Translations under genes and position numbers: made by a program
The notes under the pieces: generated by a model
What the model was told of the DNA's origin: nothing
What the model saw: the letters and a program-made list of their open reading frames with translations, nothing else
Database searches by the model: none
Source: Gammaproteobacteria bacterium
GTDB taxonomy: Bacteria; Pseudomonadota; Gammaproteobacteria; HK1
Assembly: GCA_021773635.1 (NCBI GenBank)
Contig: JAJFJV010000019.1
Location: forward strand, 124,001-188,000
Length of the DNA: 64,000 bases
Direction of reading: 5' to 3'
Shown here: one piece after another, positions 26,363 to 35,545 of the stretch
How positions within the stretch are numbered: position 1 is the stretch's first letter
Layout: the number at the start of each line of letters is the position of its first letter

Positions 26363-27106
26363 ATGAGCCACCTACTGGAAATCCGCGATGCCTCCAAATC
26401 CTTTGGCGGCGTAATTGCCAACGAGAACATCAGCATCGACGTGCCGGAAGGCAAGATCATTGGCCTTATTGGCCCCAATGGCTCGGGCAAAACCACCCTG
26501 TTTAACTCCATCGTCGGTTATCATCCCGTAGACTCAGGCTCAATAAAATTTAGCGGCCATGAGCTGACCCGCCTCCGGGTTCCACAAATTGCGCGCATGG
26601 GATTGCTGCGCACCTTTCAGCAAACGCGCATCTACGGTGGCATGAATTGTGTGGAAAACATGCGCATCAGCACCCCCACCCATGGCGAAAGCCTGCGCGC
26701 CATGTTTCGCGCCATTTCCCCGGAAGTGACGGAACAGGCGGAGGAATTGCTGGAATTTGTCGGCCTCTACGAGAAACGCTGGTTGCTCGCTGGCGATCTG
26801 TCCTTCGGGCAACAAAAGCTGCTGGAATTTGCCATGGCCTTGATGAACAGGCCGAAGATGCTGCTCCTCGATGAACCCACTGCCGGCATCAACCCTACGC
26901 TCATCAACGGCATCATCGACCGCCTGAAGCACGCCAATGCAAACCTGGGGATCACCCTGCTGGTCATTGAACACAATATGCGCGTCATCATGAATCTGGC
27001 TGAACACATCTATTGTCTTGCCCATGGCCAGCTTCTGGCCGAGGGTGCTCCTGAAAATATTCAGCATGATCAGCGTGTTATTGATGCATACCTTGGGGCC
27101 CACTGA
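26363..27106 (+). CDS. livG: Liv-type ABC ATP-binding protein (LivG)
   Basis: A 247-residue ATPase. Walker A is GPNGSGKTTLFNSI (~residue 38), Q-loop region TFQQTRIY, signature LSFGQQKLLEFAMAL, Walker B MLLLDEPTAGINP, and H-switch VIEHNMRVIM. The FGQQK signature is a LivG-type variant of LSGGQ. The stop overlaps the livF start by one base. Confidence 0.95.
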   Translation: MSHLLEIRDASKSFGGVIANENISIDVPEGKIIGLIGPNGSGKTTLFNSIVGYHPVDSGSIKFSGHELTRLRVPQIARMGLLRTFQQTRIYGGMNCVENMRISTPTHGESLRAMFRAISPEVTEQAEELLEFVGLYEKRWLLAGDLSFGQQKLLEFAMALMNRPKMLLLDEPTAGINPTLINGIIDRLKHANANLGITLLVIEHNMRVIMNLAEHIYCLAHGQLLAEGAPENIQHDQRVIDAYLGAH

Positions 27107-27978
27107 TGACGACAGGCCCGGATTCCGACAAAAAAAGAAGCGTTGGCTACGGTCTCGGAAAAGTAGATTCCGTTATCTCCGTGGACGATGTCAGCCGCCA
27201 GGCCAGTGAACTGGCCGGAGAAGGCGTCTCTGTGCAGCAACTCACAGAGCTCGCAAAAGGCCAAGCCCTGCTGAGTATTCAGGAGCTGGTTGCCGGCTAC
27301 GGCAAGATGGAGATCCTGCACAGCTTCAGCCTGCAAATTGCCAGCGGCCAGTCCCTGTGCCTCATCGGACCAAATGGCGCCGGCAAATCCACCATCCTGC
27401 ATTCCATTTACGGACTGACAGATATCCGTAGTGGCAGCATCAGCATTGACGGCCAGGACATCACCCGGCTGGGTACCAACCGCAAACTTGCGGAGGCCGG
27501 CATCGCCTACATACTTCAGGACAACTCCGTTTTTCCCGACATGTCGGTGGAAGAAAATCTGTGGATGGGGGGCTACCTGATGCCCCGAACCGACGATGCC
27601 AAAGCCGCCGCCGAGCGCATTTTTGAGAAGTATCCTCGCCTCGCTGCGCGCCGCGGCCAGACCGCAAGCGTACTTTCAGGTGGCGAGCGCCGCCTGCTGG
27701 AGATCTCCCGTGCCCTGGTGATGGAGCCCAGGATTTTGCTGGTGGATGAACCCTCTATCGGCCTCGAGCCCCGCTTCATCGACATGGTGTTCGAGATCCT
27801 CGACGACCTCCAGCACAGTGAGGGCAAGACCATCATCATGGTGGAACAGAATGCCAAGAAGGGCCTGGAATTTTCCGATATCGGTTACGTGCTGGTTTCA
27901 GGCGAATTGGCCATGGCCGGACCCGGTAGCGAATTACTGGAAGACCCGGAGGTGGGGCGGCTGTTTCTGGGCGGTTAA
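27106..27978 (+). CDS. livF: Liv-type ABC ATP-binding protein (LivF) with N-terminal extension
   Basis: A 290-residue ATPase. The LivF core starts near residue 56 (LLSIQELVAGYGKMEILH). Walker A is GPNGAGKSTILHS, the signature VLSGGERRLLEISRAL, Walker B ILLVDEPSIGLEP, and H-switch region MVEQNAKKGLEF. LivF proteins are usually ~235 residues. Here about 55 extra residues precede the core, polar and probably helical (DDVSRQASELAGEG). The extension is likely real because the ATG shares a base with the livG stop. Its role is unknown. Confidence 0.93.
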   Translation: MTTGPDSDKKRSVGYGLGKVDSVISVDDVSRQASELAGEGVSVQQLTELAKGQALLSIQELVAGYGKMEILHSFSLQIASGQSLCLIGPNGAGKSTILHSIYGLTDIRSGSISIDGQDITRLGTNRKLAEAGIAYILQDNSVFPDMSVEENLWMGGYLMPRTDDAKAAAERIFEKYPRLAARRGQTASVLSGGERRLLEISRALVMEPRILLVDEPSIGLEPRFIDMVFEILDDLQHSEGKTIIMVEQNAKKGLEFSDIGYVLVSGELAMAGPGSELLEDPEVGRLFLGG

Positions 27979-27990
27979 AGAGTAGAGTCC

Positions 27991-28470
27991 CTACCTTCCT
28001 TCAGTGTCATCCGGCAACTCCTCAATCCCGTCCGCCGCCAGTTCCAGCTTTAACGCCGCCAGGGATCGGTTTATATCGTGGATAAACACTATCAGCCCGC
28101 CGATCAGGGAACCCATGCAGATAACAAATAACGTACCAATGATCCATGCAGTTTCAAGCTGAAGCCACGCCGTAAAGAAAAGCAGAATGATGAGGATCGC
28201 CGCACTCAGCGCGCTCATTGAAACCAGTGTAATCGCCAGACGAATCAGGCGAGCACGCCGACAAAAGATATGGATTTGCGGCACTATCTTTGCCGCACGC
28301 GCGAGCCCCGCCTGTGGTAGCTCTGCAGACAGCAACCTCACGCGGTCAATGATCCGCCCAAGTCGATTGGTCATGGTGACAATAAGCAGGCCAACACCCG
28401 AAATAAGTATCACCGGCCCGATGGCCGTCTGGAGCACCGGCACGAGTTCGGCAACCGTTGTCACTTGCAT
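27991..28470 (-). CDS. DUF2721-family membrane protein
   Basis: A 159-residue protein with three hydrophobic segments (about residues 12-35, 75-95, 105-130). A DUF2721-like pattern is seen: VLQTAIGPVILISGVGLLIVTMTNRLGRIIDRVR, a basic cytoplasmic stretch CRRARLIR, and IHDINRSL near the end. The function of the family is unknown. The ATG at 28470 is chosen because GGAG lies five bases upstream; the frame could extend to 28494. It converges on livF with 12 bases between stop codons. Confidence 0.82.
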   Translation of the reverse strand: MQVTTVAELVPVLQTAIGPVILISGVGLLIVTMTNRLGRIIDRVRLLSAELPQAGLARAAKIVPQIHIFCRRARLIRLAITLVSMSALSAAILIILLFFTAWLQLETAWIIGTLFVICMGSLIGGLIVFIHDINRSLAALKLELAADGIEELPDDTEGR

Positions 28471-28593
28471 AGAGACTCCATAATGTGCTGCCAACCGGAG
28501 GAGTGGCTGTCCGGCCTACCGGATGTTTGTCTTTTGGGTTGAATCCTTCGCCTGCGAACGCCACCCACCACCCACCCACAGCGGAACAACAGA

Positions 28594-29697
28594 CTAGAAC
28601 TCTAGCGTATACGCGAACAGCCCGCCAAAGGTATCCGTATCCACGCCGTCCTCACGGTGGGTCATCCAGCCAACATCCACGCTGATGCCACTGGCAAAAG
28701 CATAACCGGCGGAAGCCTGAAATTGCTCCGCATTGGAGCGGGCACCACCCGCTGAATCGGTTTCTTTGCGGGTCCAGGCCAGTGCCAGGTTCCACTTCTT
28801 GTAGGTGGTTGCCAGCGTGGCTGTCAGGTAGGTGGTGTCGTCACCGACCACCCCGCCAGCGTCGCTCTGGTCAACATACTCAATGAGTGGTGTAACCGAG
28901 ATATCATCGTTGATGCTGAACTCGTATTCAGCGCCGATGGCAAGGCTCAATTCATCATCTTCACTCGCAAGGCCGTTCCCCTGCTGCATAACGGCCAAGT
29001 GATAACGGAAGCTGGGCAAAGCCGGAAATTCGCTCCCGTCGAGGGCAACCGCAAAGGATGATAAATCGCCATTGTTGCTCGGCCCGCCGTCGCCCCTACG
29101 GGTCCTGTTCCGCCGGGTGAATACAGATCCCGCCAGGGTCGAGGTATCGGCAAAAAAGACACTCGCCGACAGCGAATGCTGGCCGGATGTCTCGCTCCCA
29201 AAATGAACGCCACCACCAAAACCAATGCGCTCGGCAATCTCATATTCTTCTGGGATATCAACGCCGTAGATTCCGGGTGCCGCATCCCAGGCCATGCCAA
29301 AATTAACACCCATCTTGCCCGCGTGCAGGAAAAATCGTTCACTGTTGTAATTCAGGGTCAGGGCTTCTACAAACAATCCCTCGTGGTCGAACCAGAGATC
29401 ATCACCTGGAATCCTCGGGTCTGCTACCGGCTCGAAAACAAGAGCGGCATTGATAGAAATAGCCTCGCTGAAGCGGAGACTCAAAGCGGGCTCGATAGTC
29501 GCGGAGAGGCTGTTGAATTCCGCCGTCGCACCATCGGAATCGTAGGCTGCATCAGCCTGAAGTTCAAAAAGAACCGTACCAGAGATACTGGGAAAGCCAT
29601 CATTCTCTGCTGCTGACAGCAGCAGAGATAGCAGCAAGGACGGCACAAGGACAAGAAAGCTTTTGCACGACATTACAGTTTGGTTCCCCATCACCAT
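28594..29697 (-). CDS. Outer-membrane porin-like beta-barrel protein
   Basis: A 367-residue protein (or 359-365 with later starts) with signal peptide SFLVLVPSLLLSLLLSA|AEN. The mature protein is acidic and made of alternating beta-strands with Asn/Asp/Gly-rich turns. It ends FGGLFAYTLEF, whose terminal Phe fits BAM insertion. No close porin family is recognised; length and pattern fit a 16-18-strand monomeric or trimeric porin. ATG codons at 29697, 29691 and 29673 are all possible; GGGGA upstream fits the first two. It is divergent from the cytochrome gene at 29859. Confidence 0.75.
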   Translation of the reverse strand: MVMGNQTVMSCKSFLVLVPSLLLSLLLSAAENDGFPSISGTVLFELQADAAYDSDGATAEFNSLSATIEPALSLRFSEAISINAALVFEPVADPRIPGDDLWFDHEGLFVEALTLNYNSERFFLHAGKMGVNFGMAWDAAPGIYGVDIPEEYEIAERIGFGGGVHFGSETSGQHSLSASVFFADTSTLAGSVFTRRNRTRRGDGGPSNNGDLSSFAVALDGSEFPALPSFRYHLAVMQQGNGLASEDDELSLAIGAEYEFSINDDISVTPLIEYVDQSDAGGVVGDDTTYLTATLATTYKKWNLALAWTRKETDSAGGARSNAEQFQASAGYAFASGISVDVGWMTHREDGVDTDTFGGLFAYTLEF

Positions 29698-29858
29698 AAT
29701 CCCCGTATTGCCATGGAAAAAACGCTTCCACTAACGCCTTTCTCAAGAGCCACTGAGCCCCTGCTCCCGCGTCATCAACGATGAAGATGCACTACACTTA
29801 TATATTAGTATCATACATTCCACTCGAAAGGTGAGCACGACAAAAACCAGGGGGAGTC

Positions 29859-30752
29859 ATGGACACCATAATTATTTCTGGATTCCGGCGCTGCACACGT
29901 CATCCGGCATTATTTGTCAGCTTTCTGTTGACGGGATTCGCACTTGCCCTGGCAAGTCCTTTGACTCATGCAGACAAAAAGGATGAAGCCGCTGAGGCTG
30001 TTGAGGAAGTCGTAGAAAAGGCTATTCGTCGTGCAAGCCACGAGGAAGCCGTGCGCAAGCTGGTAGTGGAACGGAATATCTCCATTTCCTATGAGTACAT
30101 CGCGACCCTGATGCGCCTGCCCAATGCCTTTGGTGAGGGCGCGGCCTGTGTAATCTGCCACGGCTCTAACGACCCGAAAAAGAGTTATCGCGGTCTGGAT
30201 CTGACCAGTTGCCAGGGCATTCTCAAGGGGTCTACCGAGGCGCCGGCCCGTACCATCGTGGTTCCCGGCAAGCCAAAAAAAGGTTTGTTCCGACGCTATC
30301 TGCGTAACAATCGCATGCCACTTGGCGTCGCCTTTGATTATCCTCAGAACACCGCCAACATCCTCACGGTAAAGAAGTGGATTGATAACGGAGCAAAAAA
30401 TAACAGCTTTTTTCAGACCAAGGTCCTGCCGCTCATGAGCCTGCGGGGCGCCTTTGGCTCGCTGGCCTCATGCACCGACTGCCATATGTCCAACCAGGAA
30501 CCACCCAGCTTCCATGAACTGGATCTCACCTCTTTTGAGGGCATCATGCTGGGGGCCGATGCCATCGCCAAGGCAAAGCAGGGAAAGCCGCCCGCAAAGA
30601 TCGTGAAACCGGGAAACTCGGCGGGCAGCAAACTCTATCAGCGGCTGGTGGAAAACCGCATGCCGGCGGGTATCAGTCCGGGAGAAGGTCGGGATCATCC
30701 GAACACCCAACTTCTGCTGCGCTGGATTGAGCAAGGGGCTAAGTGCGACTAG
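29859..30752 (+). CDS. Exported diheme c-type cytochrome
   Basis: A 297-residue protein with signal peptide (core FLLTGFALALASPLTHA) and two haem c sites, CVICH (~residue 97) and CTDCH (~207). Each is followed by a similar block: YRGLDLTSCQGILKG then PGKPKKGLFRRYLRNNRMPLGV, and HELDLTSFEGIMLGAD then KPGNSAGSKLYQRLVENRMPAGI. It thus consists of two homologous monohaem modules, as in the cytochrome domains that precede DUF1549/1553-type proteins. GGGGGAGTC precedes the ATG. The next gene overlaps its last ten bases, implying joint function. Confidence 0.85.
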   Translation: MDTIIISGFRRCTRHPALFVSFLLTGFALALASPLTHADKKDEAAEAVEEVVEKAIRRASHEEAVRKLVVERNISISYEYIATLMRLPNAFGEGAACVICHGSNDPKKSYRGLDLTSCQGILKGSTEAPARTIVVPGKPKKGLFRRYLRNNRMPLGVAFDYPQNTANILTVKKWIDNGAKNNSFFQTKVLPLMSLRGAFGSLASCTDCHMSNQEPPSFHELDLTSFEGIMLGADAIAKAKQGKPPAKIVKPGNSAGSKLYQRLVENRMPAGISPGEGRDHPNTQLLLRWIEQGAKCD

Positions 30753-31867
30753 AGCGTGGCGGACCATCCTTTGAGGGTGGCCCCGCTTTCTCCCGACGGA
30801 AGCTGCTGGCGGGTATAGCCGCTGGCGGGCTCGCGGTCAGCATTCCCTGTGGGACTCTTGGTAGCGAGGAGTTCCGCATTCTCCAACGCTGGCAGACCGG
30901 GAACCGCAAACTTTTCCCTTTCTTGCTTTCGGGCCAGACCCTGTTCCTAAATGGTGATACCACCCTTGAGGCCTGGGATCTTGTCCACGGCCGCCAAAAC
31001 TGGAGCTCGCCACTCGTAGCACCCGCTGCCTTTCGTCCACGCCTCGACGGGAAGTGGCTGCTAAGCGCGGGACGCACCCACCTTGCGGTACACCAGGCAT
31101 TAGACGGCCGTCGGCACTGGGAATCTTCATCCGCCAAAGGTCTTGGCGTACCTCTGCTACACCACGGTCGGCTCTACGTTGGCGAGGGCCATCGACTGGT
31201 CGCCCGCGAACTCGCCACGGGAAAGCAGTTGTGGTCTTATCCCACCCAGTCTGGGTCACGTATTGCCTACGCCCCGATCGTTCATGGGAAAAGCTTGCTG
31301 CTCGGTCCGGGTGATGGCCGCCTGTATGCACTGGATGTGTCGGATGGCCGGCTGTTGTGGCATATCGACCGGGAACACGATTGGCAATACCTGCGCCAAC
31401 TCCACCTCAGCGGAAATGTACTGGTTGCCGGTGGCTACCACGATGAGCTGTTTGGCATCCACGCCGATAGCGGAGAGATACTTTGGCGCTTTGATGCAGG
31501 CAACTTCGTCAATTCTCACATCGTCAACGCAGGGCTGGTCTGCTTCTGGTCGCCCACCGGCTGGATCTATGCCCTTGATGCCCGTAACGGCATTATCCGC
31601 TGGCGCCACCGCACTACAAACTACAGCCGAAGCTCCGGGACAGCCAACTGGGCACCCATCGCAGCGGAGTTACAAATTCGTGGAAAAAAACTGTTCGCCC
31701 TCACCATGAACCACGTCCTCCATATCCTTGATATCAGGAGCGGCAATGAAGTCGCCCGGCACTCGTTGCCAGTCACAGTAAGAAATTTTGTCTCTCCCGA
31801 GCCTCGGGGCAGTGGCCTCTTTTTTGGCAGCGAAGCCGGTGAGATCTTGTATATGCAATTTGCCTGA
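30743..31867 (+). CDS. PQQ-like beta-propeller protein with Tat signal
   Basis: A 374-residue protein that starts with GTG at 30743, inside the cytochrome gene, with AGGGG five bases upstream. An N-terminal SRRKLLAGIAAGGLAVSIP segment is a twin-arginine signal. The rest is made of repeated propeller blades: ALDVSDGRLLWHID, GIHADSGEILWRFD, ALDARNGIIRWRHR, ILDIRSGNEVARH. The blades are of the PQQ/BamB type. Catalytic residues of quinoprotein dehydrogenases are not recognisable, so a scaffold or sensor role is as likely as an enzyme. Tat export suggests folding before transport. Confidence 0.85.
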   Translation: MRLERGGPSFEGGPAFSRRKLLAGIAAGGLAVSIPCGTLGSEEFRILQRWQTGNRKLFPFLLSGQTLFLNGDTTLEAWDLVHGRQNWSSPLVAPAAFRPRLDGKWLLSAGRTHLAVHQALDGRRHWESSSAKGLGVPLLHHGRLYVGEGHRLVARELATGKQLWSYPTQSGSRIAYAPIVHGKSLLLGPGDGRLYALDVSDGRLLWHIDREHDWQYLRQLHLSGNVLVAGGYHDELFGIHADSGEILWRFDAGNFVNSHIVNAGLVCFWSPTGWIYALDARNGIIRWRHRTTNYSRSSGTANWAPIAAELQIRGKKLFALTMNHVLHILDIRSGNEVARHSLPVTVRNFVSPEPRGSGLFFGSEAGEILYMQFA

Positions 31868-31884
31868 ACACCATATACGTGAAA

Positions 31885-33387
31885 TCAGGAAGCCCTCATG
31901 GAATTGCCGTTAGTAGTAGCAAGAAAAACAGACGGCTCGTCATCTATTAACTGGAGATGAACTTCGACAGGGCACCGGGAGTCGTCTTTCCGGCGATGAA
32001 TAGTCCTGTATACAATCCGCTGTTCGGCGCCGGAGCGTAGAGGCGCGATGAGATCGGCGAATGTTTCTGCCGTAAATTCCGGACTGATGTCCAGCGGAGT
32101 CAGCTTTTTCAGCTCCTCCATCGAATAACCAAGATTTTCCCGCACCCCCTGTGTTGCCTGCAGAAATTGCAGCGTCCCGGAATCAAAGATGTAAATCTCG
32201 TTCAACGAATCCTCAACTACGCGGCCAAAACGGGTGCTCAATTTCTCCGCGTGCTTGCGCTCGGTGACATCTTCGCCAATAGATTGATAAAAAACGGCCC
32301 GGCCTTGCTCGTCGAATAGCGCGTGGGTACTCCAGTGCTGCCAACGAAGTTCTCCATGAGAGCCAAGCATCTGGTGTTCATGCGAATGATTCGGAGATTC
32401 AGCCGTCAGTGCCGAGAGTTTTCCCATTACCGCTTCACGATCCGCTTCCGAAAGCGGTAACAGAAAAGAGGAACCAAGCAACTCACCAAAGCTTTTTTCC
32501 AAATAGTCACAGTAAGTCCCGTTGGCATAGGTAATCTCGCCACCGGGGAGAAATCGGCAGATCCAAACCGGCGTCTCCTCCGAAAGAGTCCGGTAACGGG
32601 CCTCACTCTCCTGCAAAATCTCCGTTTGCTCCATTAGCTGGCCACTCATTTCGTTAAAGGCTTCACCCAGGCCAACGAGCTCACCACTGCCTCGGATATC
32701 ACTAAGTACACTTCCCCCACCGGCGAGTCGACCAGCTACTCGAACGAGATGGCTAATCGGACGCGTGACAACCCGATGCAGGAAGACAGTCAAAACCATC
32801 ATCACGATCAACAATAACAGCCAGGTGGGCAAACTGGCCCGCCAAATCTGGGCCCATATATCCGCCCGCGCGGTGCTCAGATCATAGCTCGCAAAGAGTG
32901 CGCCGGAGCGCAAGGAGCGTATCTCGCTGGAGGAATGCGTGAGTCTCAGTGGAAAATATACGTTAAGCCGACGCCCATCCGAATGGAGATGAACGTCCGG
33001 GCGATTGTGCCGCCGCATCTGGGTAAAACGTTGTACGTCGAAACCCTCCAATACTTTCTCGGCAAGCATATTTTTCAAGGCAAGGCGGGTAGTGTGCAGG
33101 ATTCGGCCGCGCTCGTCGAGCGCCACCAATGCCTGATATCGCGTATTGGTTCCCCTGGATGACAAGGCCTGTCCAGCCCGGACGTACTCTCCGGTGCGTA
33201 ACCGTTCTTCCATTTCACGCTGCAGGGAAGCCATGTCCCGGGACACGAAATTCCGGCTGAGGGTAACGAGTTCCGTGGCACGATCCTGGTAGTGCATCCA
33301 CGTCATTATCGATAGCAGTAACGCGAAAGTACCCAGCATCAGCAGCGGTAGCCAGAGCTTGAGAGACACGGAGTAGATAGCTTTCAT
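31885..33387 (-). CDS. Membrane PAS sensor protein without output domain
   Basis: A 500-residue protein. Transmembrane helix at residues 10-30; periplasmic region ~31-185; second helix ~187-208 (LPTWLLLLIVMMVLTVFL); HAMP ~208-262 (RPISHLVRVAGRLAGGG); PAS ~270-385 ending IGEDVTERKHAEKL; second PAS ~390-495. The sequence then stops at NGNSMRAS with no histidine kinase, GGDEF, EAL or receiver domain. Only 17 bases lie before the next gene's stop, so nothing was missed downstream. Its start overlaps the stop of the binding-lipoprotein gene (ATGA), which suggests a ligand-sensing pair. It may signal through a separate protein or be a truncated remnant. Confidence 0.86.
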   Translation of the reverse strand: MKAIYSVSLKLWLPLLMLGTFALLLSIMTWMHYQDRATELVTLSRNFVSRDMASLQREMEERLRTGEYVRAGQALSSRGTNTRYQALVALDERGRILHTTRLALKNMLAEKVLEGFDVQRFTQMRRHNRPDVHLHSDGRRLNVYFPLRLTHSSSEIRSLRSGALFASYDLSTARADIWAQIWRASLPTWLLLLIVMMVLTVFLHRVVTRPISHLVRVAGRLAGGGSVLSDIRGSGELVGLGEAFNEMSGQLMEQTEILQESEARYRTLSEETPVWICRFLPGGEITYANGTYCDYLEKSFGELLGSSFLLPLSEADREAVMGKLSALTAESPNHSHEHQMLGSHGELRWQHWSTHALFDEQGRAVFYQSIGEDVTERKHAEKLSTRFGRVVEDSLNEIYIFDSGTLQFLQATQGVRENLGYSMEELKKLTPLDISPEFTAETFADLIAPLRSGAEQRIVYRTIHRRKDDSRCPVEVHLQLIDDEPSVFLATTNGNSMRAS

Positions 33388-34358
33388 GGCGCGTCGCCCG
33401 GGAGGAAATCGCTGTTCACCAGGTCCACGAAAGTCAGCGGGTTTCTGAGCAACTTTCTCTCCAGCATGAACCTGCCAAGCCCGGTCGCCATTACCTGCAG
33501 TGGAGGGGGATTTCCATTCAATAAGTTCCGGTTCTCGTCCAGCCCGGGCAAACGTAGCCCTTTGAAGGAGGCAAGCACTTCAGCGGGCGACAAGTTCATT
33601 CTCGGCGCCATCCGCCTGGCCGCATCTTCAGGAACGGTGGAGAGATATTCACGTGCCTCGAAGTATCCGGACAGCAGTTGCCTGAGTGACCGCGGATGCG
33701 TATCCAGGCTTTCCGCGCGCACCACCAAAACGCCCATAATGCGGCCTGGCGTGCGGCTACTATCGAACAATTGCCAGGCCCCTTGCTTCAATAATTTTGT
33801 CTTGTTCGGTTCAAAAGTAACGAGCGCATCAACCGACCAATAACAGTCCAGGTGTTCATCCGCAGCACAGTAAACAATGTCGATATCGGACACGGACAAT
33901 CCCGCTGCATTGAGCGCACCATCCAACACCAGGGCCCCTACTGCTGTTTGCTCGACTGCGATGCGCTTGTCGCGAAGGTCAGCCAGGGCAGCGATTCCAG
34001 GCCTGGCCACCAGGACATCGCCACCGTGGGAATAATCCATCACCAGGATCACCCTCAGGTCGAAATCGTCATCCAGTATATTCAGCGTTTCATCCAGGGT
34101 GAGTGCCGCACCCTCCAGGGTGCCACTGCGCAGGGCGTGAATGACATCCGATGCCGAGGTCATTTCTACCAGCTTCACCGAAGTGCCCTGGTATAAACCC
34201 AGGCTGCGGGCCAGATACAATGGCTCGTATCCGGGCCAAACATTGGTGCCAATTCGAAGCGGGGGTTCCGGTGCCGGGCTACAAGCGGAAATCAACAAGG
34301 ACAGAGCCAGAAAGGCGATGCCAATCAAGGATCGGGAATTCTCGCGCAGCGTGCTCAT
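33384..34358 (-). CDS. NMT1/SsuA-like substrate-binding lipoprotein
   Basis: A 324-residue protein with lipobox LLISAC (signal IGIAFLALSLLISAC). The periplasmic-binding type II fold of the NMT1/SsuA/TauA kind is indicated by RIGTNVWPGYEPLYLARSLGLY and by VDALVTFEPNKTKLL in the hinge region. No ABC permease or ATPase is nearby; the partner is the coupled membrane PAS protein. It therefore probably presents a ligand to that sensor rather than to a transporter. The ATG at 34358 follows AAGGAAGAG; an ATG at 34373 is possible. Ligand unknown. Confidence 0.85.
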   Translation of the reverse strand: MSTLRENSRSLIGIAFLALSLLISACSPAPEPPLRIGTNVWPGYEPLYLARSLGLYQGTSVKLVEMTSASDVIHALRSGTLEGAALTLDETLNILDDDFDLRVILVMDYSHGGDVLVARPGIAALADLRDKRIAVEQTAVGALVLDGALNAAGLSVSDIDIVYCAADEHLDCYWSVDALVTFEPNKTKLLKQGAWQLFDSSRTPGRIMGVLVVRAESLDTHPRSLRQLLSGYFEAREYLSTVPEDAARRMAPRMNLSPAEVLASFKGLRLPGLDENRNLLNGNPPPLQVMATGLGRFMLERKLLRNPLTFVDLVNSDFLPGDAP

Positions 34359-34400
34359 CGTCTCTTCCTTCATAAAAATATCTCGCAGGTACCGCCTATC

Positions 34401-35468
34401 CTATGAGGCTTGCACCGCCGATGCTATCGCCGTACCCAACGTCACCGTACCGCCTTTTCCCCCCAGGTCAGGCGTGTGCAATGAAACATCCTCCAGCACC
34501 CGGGCTATCGCTGCCTCTATCGCCCGGGCCGCCTCCGCATAACCCAAATGCTCCAGCATCATTGCGCCAGACCAAATCTGGCCAATGGGGTTGGCAATCC
34601 CCTGGCCTGCGATATCCGGAGCCGAGCCATGCACCGGCTCGAACATGGAAGGAAAGTCCCCTTCCGGATTGAGATTGGCCGAGGGCGCAATGCCAATGGT
34701 ACCGGCGATAGCTGGCCCCAAGTCGGAGAGAATATCGCCAAACAAATTACTGCCCACTACCACGTCAAAGCGCTCCGGGTGCAATACGAAATGAGCACAG
34801 AGTATATCGATGTGATAGCTGTCGGTGCGCACCTCGGGATAGTGTTTTGCCATCTCTGCGAAGCGTTCGTCCCAGAAGGGCATGGTATGGATGATACCGT
34901 TGGACTTGGTCGCCGAAGTGAGATGACTCTTCTCGCGGCTGGCCGCCAGCTGAAAGGCATAGTCGAGGATACGATCAACGCCACGCCGGGAAAACAATGA
35001 CTGTTGCACCACCACCTCATCCCCGGTGCCTTCATAGAGACGACCACCGATGGTGGAATACTCACCCTCGTTATTCTCCCTCACCACGCAGAAATCGATA
35101 TCTTCAGGACCGCGATCCCGTAGCGGTGAGGGCATACCTGGAAACATCTTCACTGGCCGCAGATTGACGTACTGCTGCAGCTTGCGGCGTATGGGAATGA
35201 GGAGCCCCCAGAGGGAAAGGTGGTCGGGCACATCAGGATGGCCTACCGCACCAAAGTAAATAGCATCAAAGCCCTGCAGTTGCTCACACCCATCGGGTGG
35301 CATGAAACGGCCGGTTTGCAGGTAGTCCTCACAGCCCCAGGAAAACCGCTTCCAGTCGAACTCGAGGCCGAACTTGCGCCCCGCCTCGTCCAGCACCCGG
35401 ATACCCTCGGGCATCACCTCCTGGCCAATACCATCACCGGGAATTACTGCAATACGCTGTGCAGACAT
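34401..35468 (-). CDS. ttuC: Tartrate/D-malate dehydrogenase (TtuC/DmlA family)
   Basis: A 355-residue beta-decarboxylating dehydrogenase. Motifs include IPGDGIGQEVMPEG at the N-terminus, substrate-loop arginines in LLIPIRRKLQQYVNLRP, VVRENNEGEYS, metal-binding NLFGDILSDLGPAIAGTIGIAPSAN, and EPVHGSAPDIAGQGIANP for NAD. The DHLSLWGLL segment separates the TtuC/DmlA branch from 3-isopropylmalate dehydrogenase. It oxidises tartrate or D-malate with NAD, usually with Mn or K. TAAGGGG lies five bases before the ATG. The exact substrate preference within the branch cannot be read. Confidence 0.88.
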   Translation of the reverse strand: MSAQRIAVIPGDGIGQEVMPEGIRVLDEAGRKFGLEFDWKRFSWGCEDYLQTGRFMPPDGCEQLQGFDAIYFGAVGHPDVPDHLSLWGLLIPIRRKLQQYVNLRPVKMFPGMPSPLRDRGPEDIDFCVVRENNEGEYSTIGGRLYEGTGDEVVVQQSLFSRRGVDRILDYAFQLAASREKSHLTSATKSNGIIHTMPFWDERFAEMAKHYPEVRTDSYHIDILCAHFVLHPERFDVVVGSNLFGDILSDLGPAIAGTIGIAPSANLNPEGDFPSMFEPVHGSAPDIAGQGIANPIGQIWSGAMMLEHLGYAEAARAIEAAIARVLEDVSLHTPDLGGKGGTVTLGTAIASAVQAS

Positions 35469-35545
35469 GAAAACCCCTTACCTCAAAAGAAACGGATCAG
35501 TAGTACAGAGAATAGACGCCAGGAAATTGAGAAGGAGAGAAAAGG

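Noticed and set aside
31868-31990. Frameshift that hides an output domain of the PAS sensor
   Set aside because: Only 17 bases separate the sensor stop from the converging propeller gene, so there is no room for a lost domain.
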